Shown: in pieces, positions 29,135 through 36,768 of the stretch
How the letters are laid out: every line of letters begins with the position of its first letter
Numbering within the stretch: position 1 is the first letter of the stretch
DNA from: Staphylococcus sp. MI 10-1553
GTDB taxonomy: Bacteria > Bacillota > Bacilli > Staphylococcales > Staphylococcaceae
Direction: 5' to 3'
DNA length: 64,000 nt
Assembly (NCBI RefSeq): GCF_010365305.1
Contig: NZ_CP048279.1
Coordinates: 620,001-684,000, forward strand
Program-made: the position numbers and the translations under genes
Notes under the pieces: model-generated
What the model was told of the DNA's origin: nothing
Database searches by the model: none
Seen by the model: only the letters and a program-made list of their open reading frames with translations

Positions 29135-30166
29135 TTAATTTGTTTGTTGATTAACATGAGGCACTTTAATGTCAAGAGTTGGTCGTTTCTTACTGATGAA
29201 TGTGCCGATGAAAAAGCTCATAATAATACTAATGATCGCTACGACTACAATCGTAATCACGGTAGGTACGACTTCATTAAAGCCTAACGCTACAATCGGA
29301 CCGGCAATAGGTGTAGCCATTCCTGGTTGGTTCACAACGATACCCATGTATGTGATAAATAAGCCATTGACCATCCCTACGACCGCATTCGTACCATACA
29401 GCTGGATTGGATATTTTGCGATAGTGTCGATTTGAGTTAATGGTTCGACAGCAACTGCAAAGGCTTTTCCTGCATTGCCGATTCTAAGTTTTCTAAACAT
29501 CATAAAGTTGACAAATGAGCTACCCATACAACCGAGCGCACCAATAGCCATTGGAATACCAGTGAGTCCTAATAAACTTGTAAAAACCATTGAACTTAAA
29601 GGTGTCATACCTACAACGGGTACAATCGCACCGATAACAAGTGCAAGGGCATATGGATTATGATCACCTACAGCTGTGATCGCAGTACCGATTTGTTTCA
29701 ATACGGCAGTGACACTAGGTGACACGATAGACGCAATACCGTATGCAATGGCAGGAGACAATAAGATAACCACGATCAGGTCTAACCCTTCAGGCACATA
29801 TTTTTCAAGCGCTTTAATCCCGAAAGCAACGAAATATGCTGCAATAAAAGCAGGCAATAGTTTAAAATCAAATAGAACGAGTCCTGTTAAAACAGCGAAC
29901 ACAGGATTAATACCGAACTTTAAACAAGTGAGAATCCCCACTGCAACACCGCTTAAACTTCCAGCAACATCCCCTAACTTAATAAAATATTCTGAGTGAA
30001 ACACGCCACCGATTGCGTATTTTAAGAATGCTTCCGGTAAAAATGAAGCACAAGCAGCGCCGGATAAAGCTTGTAAACTGACTTTACCATTCGGGGCAAA
30101 TTTTAAGAATAAAGTCATTGCAAGTAAAACAACGAGTAATGTCCCGATTCCCAAAATAAAATCCAT
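29135..30166 (-). CDS. PfoR/EIIC_2-family permease of the serine operon
   Basis: A 343-residue permease with about ten helices, of the same family as the genes at 8.0 and 35.7 kb but clearly divergent. It has N-P-V-F-A-V-L-T-G-L and G-M-T-P-L-S-S-M-V-F-T-S-L-L-G-L motifs in the two membrane halves. GAAGGA precedes the ATG. Being first in an operon with both serine deaminase subunits, it is a candidate serine (or related amino acid) transporter; this is a context inference, as members are usually labelled PTS IIC without partner domains. Confidence 0.72.
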   Translation of the reverse strand: MDFILGIGTLLVVLLAMTLFLKFAPNGKVSLQALSGAACASFLPEAFLKYAIGGVFHSEYFIKLGDVAGSLSGVAVGILTCLKFGINPVFAVLTGLVLFDFKLLPAFIAAYFVAFGIKALEKYVPEGLDLIVVILLSPAIAYGIASIVSPSVTAVLKQIGTAITAVGDHNPYALALVIGAIVPVVGMTPLSSMVFTSLLGLTGIPMAIGALGCMGSSFVNFMMFRKLRIGNAGKAFAVAVEPLTQIDTIAKYPIQLYGTNAVVGMVNGLFITYMGIVVNQPGMATPIAGPIVALGFNEVVPTVITIVVVAIISIIMSFFIGTFISKKRPTLDIKVPHVNQQTN

Positions 30167-30233
30167 GTTAGTTCCTTCTCTCTTTTATTTTTATGTTTTT
30201 AATTTAGATAGCTATTCCAAACAACCACCATTC

Positions 30234-30265
30234 TAAGGGCTTCGTTTCGCTTATGCAAGCCCTTA
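30234..30265 (-). promoter_or_regulatory. Leader hairpin of the serine operon
   Basis: A perfect 9-bp inverted repeat TAAGGGCTT/AAGCCCTTA with a 14-base loop lies 68 bases before the permease start on the transcribed side. It could be an operator or an RNA leader stem. There is no T run, so a terminator is unlikely. Confidence 0.4.
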
Positions 30266-30623
30266 CATGGAAGTGAAATATGCATCATTGCGTGAAAATA
30301 ATTATTTGAAAACAAAAATATATAGATTGTGAAAATATAGTGTATATAAAAGAACTGGTATAAAAGAGATTTTTAGTTCTATTTCACTTTAAAATATTAA
30401 AGTATCTGAGTAAATTTTCTAATATGGCATATTTGTGAAAGATTTAAAGTTTAAATTTTATCAATTTTCAAACATAGATAAAGTGTAAAATAATAATTGT
30501 GTAAAATTATATATGTATATGTGCGTAATGAAGGTGATTAAAGAGCAAGAGAATTGAGGTTTTATCGTTATTTGTGAACAGTATCAAGTTTGAATTTCAG
30601 GTGTAATACGTGTCGATACGCAA

Positions 30624-30652
30624 TTGTGATGATTATGTGAAAAACATCACAA
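30624..30652 (+). promoter_or_regulatory. Palindromic operator candidate upstream of small HTH gene
   Basis: Perfect 8-bp arms TTGTGATG and CATCACAA are separated by 13 bases, about 75 bases before the HTH gene, with an extra GTGGTGAT half-site just downstream. The form suits autoregulation by a small DNA-binding protein or an FNR/CRP-like site. The rest of 30270-30700 is AT-rich and shows no gene. Confidence 0.4.
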
Positions 30653-30725
30653 AAGTGTGGTGATTTTGCGAATAAGGGGTATAATGAAAGTAAGGAAGAA
30701 GTAATGATTAAAGGATGTGTTAAAC

Positions 30726-30905
30726 ATGAGAGAATCTATATTAAGATTAATCCGTTCTAACCAAACTTGCTACGATATTTACATTCACACAGGTGTCAGT
30801 CAGGGTGTGATTTCTGATTTGAGATCAGGTTATCGTACGCTTGATGATGTGTCTTTAAAAGATGCAGAACGTTTATATGATTATGCCAAAAGTGTTGCGG
30901 CATAA
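30726..30905 (+). CDS. Small helix-turn-helix DNA-binding protein
   Basis: A 59-residue protein. A turn motif near residues 20-42 (C-Y-D-I-Y-I-H-T-G-V-S-Q-G-V-I-S-D-L-R-S-G) reads as a lone XRE/Cro-type HTH with no effector domain, followed by a short helix. ATG 30726 follows AAAGGA; a GTG nine bases earlier is possible. It is flanked by its own terminator (30975) and a palindromic operator candidate. Target unknown. Confidence 0.65.
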   Translation: MRESILRLIRSNQTCYDIYIHTGVSQGVISDLRSGYRTLDDVSLKDAERLYDYAKSVAA

Positions 30906-30974
30906 AAGGATGCAGAAGCGAGGATTTGAGGAGACTTTAATAGATGATTGCGCTTTTTGTAAAGTTCGAATGAT

Positions 30975-31009
30975 AAAGCATCAGGCAACGTTTGTTGTTT
31001 GGTGCTTTT
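30975..31009 (+). terminator. Terminator after small HTH gene
   Basis: AAAGCATCAGGCAAC pairs with GTTGTTTGGTGCTTT, then TTTG. Confidence 0.75.
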
Positions 31010-31037
31010 GTGTATTGATTCATGTAGATTGTTGAGT

Positions 31038-31075
31038 CTCCCCTCGCAAGAATGAGTAGAATTCTCAAAAGTCTC
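31038..31075 (+). repeat. Fragment of the palindromic intergenic element
   Basis: CCCCTCGCAAG... and ATTCTCAAAAG echo the CCCCCGCAAGGCTGATTAGACTTCTCAAAAG part of the larger copies, without the flanking hairpins. Nothing else recognisable lies between 31010 and 31375. Confidence 0.35.
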
Positions 31076-31375
31076 GGGTTACTCTTTCAATCAAAAGACA
31101 TTGAAAGGCAGAAGTTAAAATGTTCATACTCTATATATTTGAGGACGATTTTTACAGCTGAATCCCCTTTTTTCGTGTTATCATATGGATAAGTGGTTTA
31201 CACTAAGTTCGTTTAAGCTTATGCACAATGACTATTCAAAAGCTTAATATTTCCTGTTTTTGCAAATGAACACCCAACTAAATAAAAATTGGAAAATTGT
31301 TTAAAAATATTCTAACTTTGTACGACTCAATTTTGGTGTATTATATATTTCATTATAGTAAGAGGGTGTATTTAA

Positions 31376-31732
31376 ATGGCAAAAATAGCATGGATGATAC
31401 CATCTCAGGGGGTATTTAATAATCATCAAGGAGGCTTAGTCATTGAAAGCCCATTATCCTTTATTGAATTAGAGGCTCTACCAAATAATTTTTCTTTTAA
31501 TATATTGAAAGAAAAATCAATTAAAGACGGACTAATATGATAAAAACCTTAAATCGTTATAATTCGAATTATAGGCTATAAGAATATATACGGCTAATAA
31601 ATTAACTTTACAACTACAGCAAGGGATTTTATCACTACATACTTTCGTTTATATAAGAGAAAAAATACCTACTTATATGATTTCTTTAAGGCTGATATGG
31701 CATGGTTATTTTCAAAACACACGCATGTTTAG
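31376..31732 (+). pseudogene. Decayed gene of unknown family
   Basis: A 54-codon ORF (31376-31540) with a good ribosome site (GAGGGTG) starts M-A-K-I-A-W-M-I-P-S-Q-G-V-F-N-N-H and ends at TGA. The same frame then has several stops, but from 31601 it again reads protein-like (T-T-A-R-D-F-I-T-T-Y-F-R-L-Y-K-R-K and D-F-F-K-A-D-M-A-W-L-F) up to TAG at 31732. A single gene broken by stops fits this better than two small genes. The family was not recognised; a short functional protein from the first segment remains possible. Confidence 0.35.
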
Positions 31733-31828
31733 CTACGTAGACGACTATATTGAAATCAAGTTGTAAAGCATTCGACTACACAGGTTATCGTTTCTTTTGA
31801 GATAATGGGAAAGATAGGAGGACGACTG

Positions 31829-32650
31829 ATGAGAATAGGAACGATAGCAGATTTGCATTTTGATCGACATCAACAGTTAACGATGCAAGATTATCTTGAA
31901 GCGGTAGTGCGTCTCACTGATCAAGAAGCATTGAACATGCTCATCATTGCGGGTGATATTTCTAACCATCATTCGACGACATTTGAATTTATAACACAAC
32001 TGACAACACAGGTGGCGATTCCGATTTACTTTGTACCGGGGAATCATGATTTATGGCGACAACCCGATGAACATTTGACGACAGCAGAGATATTGCGATT
32101 GTATCAAGACCACCCGCAATGTTTGATGGGGACGCCTGTGGAAGTCGGCGATTATGTGGTTGCAGGACATATTGGCTGGTATGATTATAGTTTTGCCGCT
32201 GATCGATTTACGTATGACAAGTTAGCAAAAGGGAAGCATTATGGTGCGACTTGGCAAGATAAAGTGCATACTTTTTTTGGTGTGTCTGATCCACAGCTTT
32301 CTCAATATTTTGCCGCTGAAGTATGGCAAGATTTGGCGGCTTATGCTGACCTTCAAGTGATTTTAGTGACACATGTCGTGACCCATCCGAAGTTTACTGT
32401 TCCTACACCGCATCGTATTTTTGACTTCTTTAACGGCTTTATAGGGACAAGCGACTTTAAACCGTTGTATCAGCATTTTAATATTCCGTATAGTGTGATG
32501 GGGCATGTGCATTTTAGAAAGCAGTTAGTAGACGGTAACACGACATTTCTTTGTCCATGTCTTGGGTACCCTCGAGAATGGCGAACGGCTGACCTTGCTA
32601 CAGAATTAAAGCACGCCTTACAAGTCATTCAACTACCCGAAAGTTCGTAA
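31829..32650 (+). CDS. Calcineurin-like metallophosphoesterase
   Basis: A 273-residue two-metal phosphoesterase. Motifs in order: A-D-L-H-F-D (residues 7-12), I-A-G-D-I-S-N (about 43), P-G-N-H-D-L-W (about 72), V-T-H-V-V-T-H (about 180) and M-G-H-V-H-F-R (about 222). AGGAGG seven bases before the ATG at 31829 decides the start; an ATG 24 bases upstream has no such site. No signal peptide, so cytosolic. The substrate (nucleotide, nucleic acid or protein phosphate) cannot be read. Confidence 0.88.
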   Translation: MRIGTIADLHFDRHQQLTMQDYLEAVVRLTDQEALNMLIIAGDISNHHSTTFEFITQLTTQVAIPIYFVPGNHDLWRQPDEHLTTAEILRLYQDHPQCLMGTPVEVGDYVVAGHIGWYDYSFAADRFTYDKLAKGKHYGATWQDKVHTFFGVSDPQLSQYFAAEVWQDLAAYADLQVILVTHVVTHPKFTVPTPHRIFDFFNGFIGTSDFKPLYQHFNIPYSVMGHVHFRKQLVDGNTTFLCPCLGYPREWRTADLATELKHALQVIQLPESS

Positions 32651-32704
32651 ATATCCATTGTTCATAGCACGAATAAAACGACACGACGTACTTAAAACAA
32701 AAAT

Positions 32705-32740
32705 AAAGCCGATGCGCGGGGTACACATCGACTTTGCTCA
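32705..32740 (+). terminator. Terminator after metallophosphoesterase
   Basis: AAAGCCGATG pairs (one wobble) with CATCGACTTT around a GC-rich loop; T content after the stem is low. Confidence 0.6.
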
Positions 32741-32776
32741 ACTTTCGTTTTATTATCTTAAAAGGAGGTTTAGGAT

Positions 32777-32890
32777 ATACTTGATCTAGCGTTTGTCTAT
32801 TGGGGTTTCAAGTATGTCTATCTGGATGAAGTCGAACAGTCGACCATTAAATATTATGTCTTAACTGTTCTGAATTCATTGTATCGCTAA
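32777..32890 (+). pseudogene. Short ORF with ATA in place of a start codon
   Basis: AAAGGAGG at 32761-32768 is an ideal ribosome site, but eight bases on the frame begins with ATA, not ATG. It continues L-D-L-A-F-V-Y-W-G-F-K-Y-V-Y-L-D-E-V-E and ends at TAA after 37 codons. Either the start was lost by an ATG-to-ATA change, this is the stub of a larger gene, or it is chance. No family recognised. Confidence 0.25.
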
Positions 32891-33039
32891 AAAGGTGATT
32901 GCACATCGTACGTTAGGAGGGACATTTTCTCAGACTTAAGCACGATTGGATATAAATCGTAATATTTCCTATTTACAACTAGAACATAATCGTTTATACT
33001 CTAGTTAGATGCTTCAACATATAGCTTATATTGATGAAG

Positions 33040-33228
33040 TTTCTTAAAAGCTTTTTTAAGGTTGTTTAGTTGAATTAACCATATTTTACTAAACTAAGGT
33101 GTCAGTCATTTTCTAACATGAGTCTTCCATTAGTCTCATGACAATAACGTTTGGAAGTATGAGCCGTAAAGGCCAACTTCTTTTTCCCCAGTAGACAAGT
33201 CTTCTTCATTGAAGGCTTGTTTTTTTGC
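33040..33228 (+). ncRNA. Candidate small RNA with tandem terminators
   Basis: No ORF is seen here, yet hairpins follow one another: GTTTAGT/ACTAAAC (33064/33088), CATGAG/CTCATG (33117/33135), GAAGT..GCC/GGC..ACTTC with TTTTT (33154-33185), and ACAAGTCTTC/GAAGGCTTGT with seven Ts (33195-33227). Two Rho-independent terminators with no gene upstream on this strand suggest an independent transcript. The exact 5' end is unknown; a long leader of the next gene is the alternative, though the terminators argue against it. Confidence 0.4.
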
Positions 33229-33428
33229 TTTTTTAAGTGGGTAAATACGAAGTTGAAGATACTTTTTTCTATATAAGTCAAAGTACTTTACCTTTTTATG
33301 AGAGCGCTTTACAATACAGTTAGAGTTATATTGAATACGACATCATTAAATGCAATGAATAGTAATGTTGCAATGATTGTTTTATCTGAATATTTAAAAT
33401 GGTGTCGAAATATAAGGAGGCAATATAC

Positions 33429-34919
33429 ATGAGTGTAAATGTTAGAGATTATATTGATGCGCAGTATAACTTATTTATTAACGGTGAATTTGTTCCAGCA
33501 GAATCAGGGGAATATTTAGATGTATATAATCCGGCAAACGGTGAAAAATTGTCACAAGTCGCTAAAGCAAGTGGAAAAGATGTAGACAAAGCAGTAGAAG
33601 CAGCAACGAAAGCTTTCCCAGATTGGAGTCGTCGTTCGAAAGCTGAACGTGCGAATATGTTACGTCAAGTACATGACAAAATTATGGAGAAAAAAGATCA
33701 TTTTGCATATGTAGAAAGTTTAAACGCGGGGAAAGCAATCCGTGAATCAAGCAGTATCGACGTGCCATATACGGCGAAACATTATCAATATTTCGGTAGT
33801 GTGTTAGATACAGATGAAGGCACAATCAACAATATGGAAGATAACATTATGAGCATCATTCAACATGAACCCATCGGCGTTGTTGGTGCAGTTGTCGCTT
33901 GGAACTTCCCAATGTTACTTTCTTCATGGAAATTGGCACCCGCACTTGCTGCAGGGAATACAGTAGTGATCCAACCTTCGTCATCAACACCATTAAGTTT
34001 GATTGAATTAGCGAAAATTTTCCAAGAAGTGTTACCAGCAGGTGTGGTCAACATTGTTACAGGTAAAGGTTCTGAATCAGGTAACGCCATCTTTAATCAT
34101 GAAGGTGTCGACAAATTATCATTTACAGGTTCAACTGCTGTCGGTTATCAAGTAGCTGAAGCAGGTGCCAAACGTCTTGTTCCTGCAACGTTAGAACTCG
34201 GTGGTAAAAGTGCCAACATTATTTTAGATGATGCAAACCTTGACTTAGCTTTAGAAGGTTCACAATTAGGTATTTTATTTAATCAAGGTGAAGTATGTAG
34301 TGCAGGCTCTCGATTAATCGTTCATGAAAACGTGTATGATGAATTCATTCCGCGTTTGGTTGACGCATTCAAAAAAGTGAAAGTGGGCGACCCGTTAGAT
34401 ATGGAAACGCAAATGGGTTCTCAAACAGGTCAAGCACAAATCGATAAAATACAAAGTTATATTGACTATGCGAACGAATCTGACGGAGCGAAAATTCTTG
34501 TAGGGGGTCACCGTATTACAGACAACGGTTTAGACAAAGGTTACTTCTTTGAGCCGACAATTATCGAAGTGGACGATGCTGACGATAAATTAGCACAAGA
34601 AGAAATTTTCGGACCTGTGTTAGTAGTTATTAAAGTAAAAGATGACCAAGAAGCGATTGATGTTGCCAATAATTCTGATTACGGCTTAGCGGGTGGTGTC
34701 TTCTCAACAAATATCAACCGTGCATTAAATGTGGCGAAAAATGTGCGTACAGGCCGTGTATGGGTTAATACGTACAACCAAGTTCCTGAAGGTGCTGCAT
34801 TTGGCGGTTACAAAAAATCAGGTATCGGTCGTGAAACGTATAAAGCAGCAATCGAAAACTATCAACAAGTTAAAAATATTTATATTGATATTAGCAACGA
34901 AACAAAAGGCTTATATTAA
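33429..34919 (+). CDS. aldA: Aldehyde dehydrogenase AldA
   Basis: A 496-residue NAD(P)-dependent aldehyde dehydrogenase of the length and sequence character of staphylococcal AldA. The [11 protein letters not shown] block holds the general-base Glu, and [12 protein letters not shown] holds the nucleophilic Cys. W-N-F-P-M-L is the coenzyme-binding segment. AAGGAGG before the ATG at 33429 fixes the start. A degenerate cre-like AGAGCGCTTT lies about 125 bases upstream, so weak catabolite control is possible. Oxidises an aldehyde to its acid; the natural substrate is not shown. Confidence 0.93.
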   Translation: MSVNVRDYIDAQYNLFINGEFVPAESGEYLDVYNPANGEKLSQVAKASGKDVDKAVEAATKAFPDWSRRSKAERANMLRQVHDKIMEKKDHFAYVESLNAGKAIRESSSIDVPYTAKHYQYFGSVLDTDEGTINNMEDNIMSIIQHEPIGVVGAVVAWNFPMLLSSWKLAPALAAGNTVVIQPSSSTPLSLIELAKIFQEVLPAGVVNIVTGKGSESGNAIFNHEGVDKLSFTGSTAVGYQVAEAGAKRLVPATLELGGKSANIILDDANLDLALEGSQLGILFNQGEVCSAGSRLIVHENVYDEFIPRLVDAFKKVKVGDPLDMETQMGSQTGQAQIDKIQSYIDYANESDGAKILVGGHRITDNGLDKGYFFEPTIIEVDDADDKLAQEEIFGPVLVVIKVKDDQEAIDVANNSDYGLAGGVFSTNINRALNVAKNVRTGRVWVNTYNQVPEGAAFGGYKKSGIGRETYKAAIENYQQVKNIYIDISNETKGLY

Positions 34920-34974
34920 TAGGCATGAACATATGGGACGTATATTAATTTGATTGTCTTAGATGATATATTTT

Positions 34975-35245
34975 AATCAAATAGCCCTCATTGATAATCA
35001 TTAAAAATTCTACAATTGCCTTTATGGGCTTGCTTTCCTAGGGGCTGACCCTTCAACTAATCAACGCTTTCATTTTACTGTTATATTTGTAGATGAAGCG
35101 TTGATAGATTTTGGGAGCAGTACAGAAATCTCATGTGCAACAAAGATTTCGTGGTACTGCCCCCGCAAGGCTGACTAGACTTCTCAAAAGCGGATGCATT
35201 GAGAAGTCAGACAGCTACTGCGTTAAACAGTAGCCACTATTAAAC
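34975..35245. repeat. Palindromic intergenic element, copy 4
   Basis: Contains TTTCCTAGGGGCTGACC, a perfect 10-bp stem ATCAACGCTT/AAGCGTTGAT (35060-35069/35096-35105), the GGGAGCAGTACAGAAATCT...AGATTTCGTGGTACTGCCC hairpin (35113-35164), the GACTTCTCAA/TTGAGAAGTC hairpin (35179-35209) and TACTG/CAGTA. The order is that of the 2.3-kb copy, but the first stem has a different sequence that still pairs perfectly. Confidence 0.75.
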
Positions 35246-35272
35246 AGCAGAAATCATATTGAGTTGTTAATT

Positions 35273-35339
35273 TTATCCCTCAGGAGTCTCGCCCATTTTT
35301 GCAATTTGTTATTAAAGACAGTGACTCAATGAGGGATAA
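35273..35339. repeat. Spaced perfect inverted repeat
   Basis: TTATCCCTCA and TGAGGGATAA are perfect 10-bp arms 47 bases apart, just beyond the palindromic element. No gene is seen between 35246 and the permease start near 35664; a TTTTTTT-containing hairpin-like stretch near 35.45 kb is unremarkable. Confidence 0.5.
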
Positions 35340-35663
35340 CTTATGAATGAAGAACATGACAAGTATCAAAAATTTCAAGTCCCGTATGTTTATATTCATT
35401 GTATTTTTCAATATTATATCTTTCATTTATGATGGGAGAGGGTTGGGAAAGATAATTGTCTGTCGGCTTTTTTCTATTAATTTTGATAAAGGGGTCTGAG
35501 ATGTTTAAGTCTCGGGCTTCTTTTTTTGTCCTAAAACTTGAAAGTAAACTGGATTTTAAAATGCCATATGTCAAAATGCAAATTCAAAGCAAAAATATTC
35601 CAATGTTATGTTAATATGAAATTTATCAAAACAAAATAACAAAGATTGGAAGTGTTCAATTCA

Positions 35664-36671
35664 GTGAAAAAATTACTCTATCGTTGGTTCATTGATGGTC
35701 TCAGTTATATGACACTTGGGCTTTTCAGTTCACTCATTATCGGATTAATTATGCAAACGATTGGTAAGCAAACGTTATTCCCAAATCTCCACTTAGAATT
35801 TTTAGTAGAAGTTGGAAAGGTTGCGCAAAGTTTAACAGGGGCAGCGATTGGTGCGGCGATTGCGTATGGTTTGAAAGGGAAACCGCTTGTTATTTTCGCA
35901 GCTGTCATTGTCGGCATGCTCGGATATGAGACATTTTCGGGTGGTGCAGTAGGGGCATTTTTTGCGGTGCTTATCGCTGTAGAATTAAGTCAGTTTTATG
36001 CGGCTAAGACGAAAATCGATATCATTGTCACACCCCTACTGACATTAATGATAGGTGGTTTAGTTGCGAAATTTTTAGGGCCTGTCTTAAGTCAACTGAT
36101 GTTAGAAATTGGAAAAGTGATTATGATTTCTACCGATCAACAGCCTTTTGTGATGGGCATTCTTGTGGCAGTCATCTTTGGATTATGTTTAACGGCGCCG
36201 ATTTCAAGTGCAGCATTAGCACTCATGTTAGATTTATCAGGATTAGCAGCCGGTGCAGCGACGATAGGTTGTGCATGCCAAATGATTGGCTTTGCGGTAA
36301 CGAGTTATAAAGAAAATGGTGTGAGCGGGATCATTTCAATTGGTCTCGGGACAAGTATGTTGCAAGTGCCGAATATATTATTAAAACCACTCATTATCGT
36401 ACCACCTACATTAGCGAGTGCCATTATCGCCCCAATCATGACCGTTCTCTTCCCAATGACGAATAATGCTGCGGGGGCAGGTATGGGGACGAGTGGCTTA
36501 GTCGGTCAAATTATGACGGTGAATACGATGGGCGCAAGTTTGGATACATGGCTACTCATCATCATGTTTCACTTTGTCTTACCTGCATTCGTAACATTTG
36601 TCATTTATCGTTTTATGATTAAACGTCAATGGCTTCATGTCGGGGAGCAGAAAATACAATTGAATCAATAG
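35664..36671 (+). CDS. PfoR/EIIC_2-family membrane permease
   Basis: A 335-residue permease with about ten helices and glycine-rich half-repeats (T-G-A-A-I-G-A-A-I-A-Y-G and T-A-P-I-S-S-A-A-L-A-L-M-L-D-L-S-G-L-A-A-G-A-A). It is related to the genes at 8.0 and 29.1 kb. The start is not certain: GTG 35664 gives an N-terminus V-K-K-L-L-Y-R-W that suits a first basic turn before the membrane, while TTG 35646 would add six residues; neither has a strong ribosome site. No EIIA/EIIB nearby. Substrate unknown. Confidence 0.72.
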   Translation: MKKLLYRWFIDGLSYMTLGLFSSLIIGLIMQTIGKQTLFPNLHLEFLVEVGKVAQSLTGAAIGAAIAYGLKGKPLVIFAAVIVGMLGYETFSGGAVGAFFAVLIAVELSQFYAAKTKIDIIVTPLLTLMIGGLVAKFLGPVLSQLMLEIGKVIMISTDQQPFVMGILVAVIFGLCLTAPISSAALALMLDLSGLAAGAATIGCACQMIGFAVTSYKENGVSGIISIGLGTSMLQVPNILLKPLIIVPPTLASAIIAPIMTVLFPMTNNAAGAGMGTSGLVGQIMTVNTMGASLDTWLLIIMFHFVLPAFVTFVIYRFMIKRQWLHVGEQKIQLNQ

Positions 36672-36682
36672 TTATTAATTTT

Positions 36683-36724
36683 TTGTGAAAATTTGAACAT
36701 TAGTATCTTTTTAAAGCGCTTTCT
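36683..36724 (+). promoter_or_regulatory. Rex-like box and cre-like site upstream of DASS gene
   Basis: TTGTGAAAATTTGAACAT at 36683-36700 matches the left half of the Rex consensus fully and the right half partly, much like the site upstream of pflB. TTTAAAGCGCTTTCT at 36710-36724 has the AAAGCGCTTT palindrome and one departure from the cre consensus. Together they imply redox and carbon control of the carrier. Confidence 0.5.
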
Positions 36725-36768
36725 TGATACAATGTAAGTAAAGAAATTCACAAAAGGGGGAGCCAAAG

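Noticed and set aside
2262..35245. CRISPR array from the repeated intergenic sequences
   Set aside because: The repeats are few, far apart, palindromic and not separated by regular spacers; no cas genes are present.
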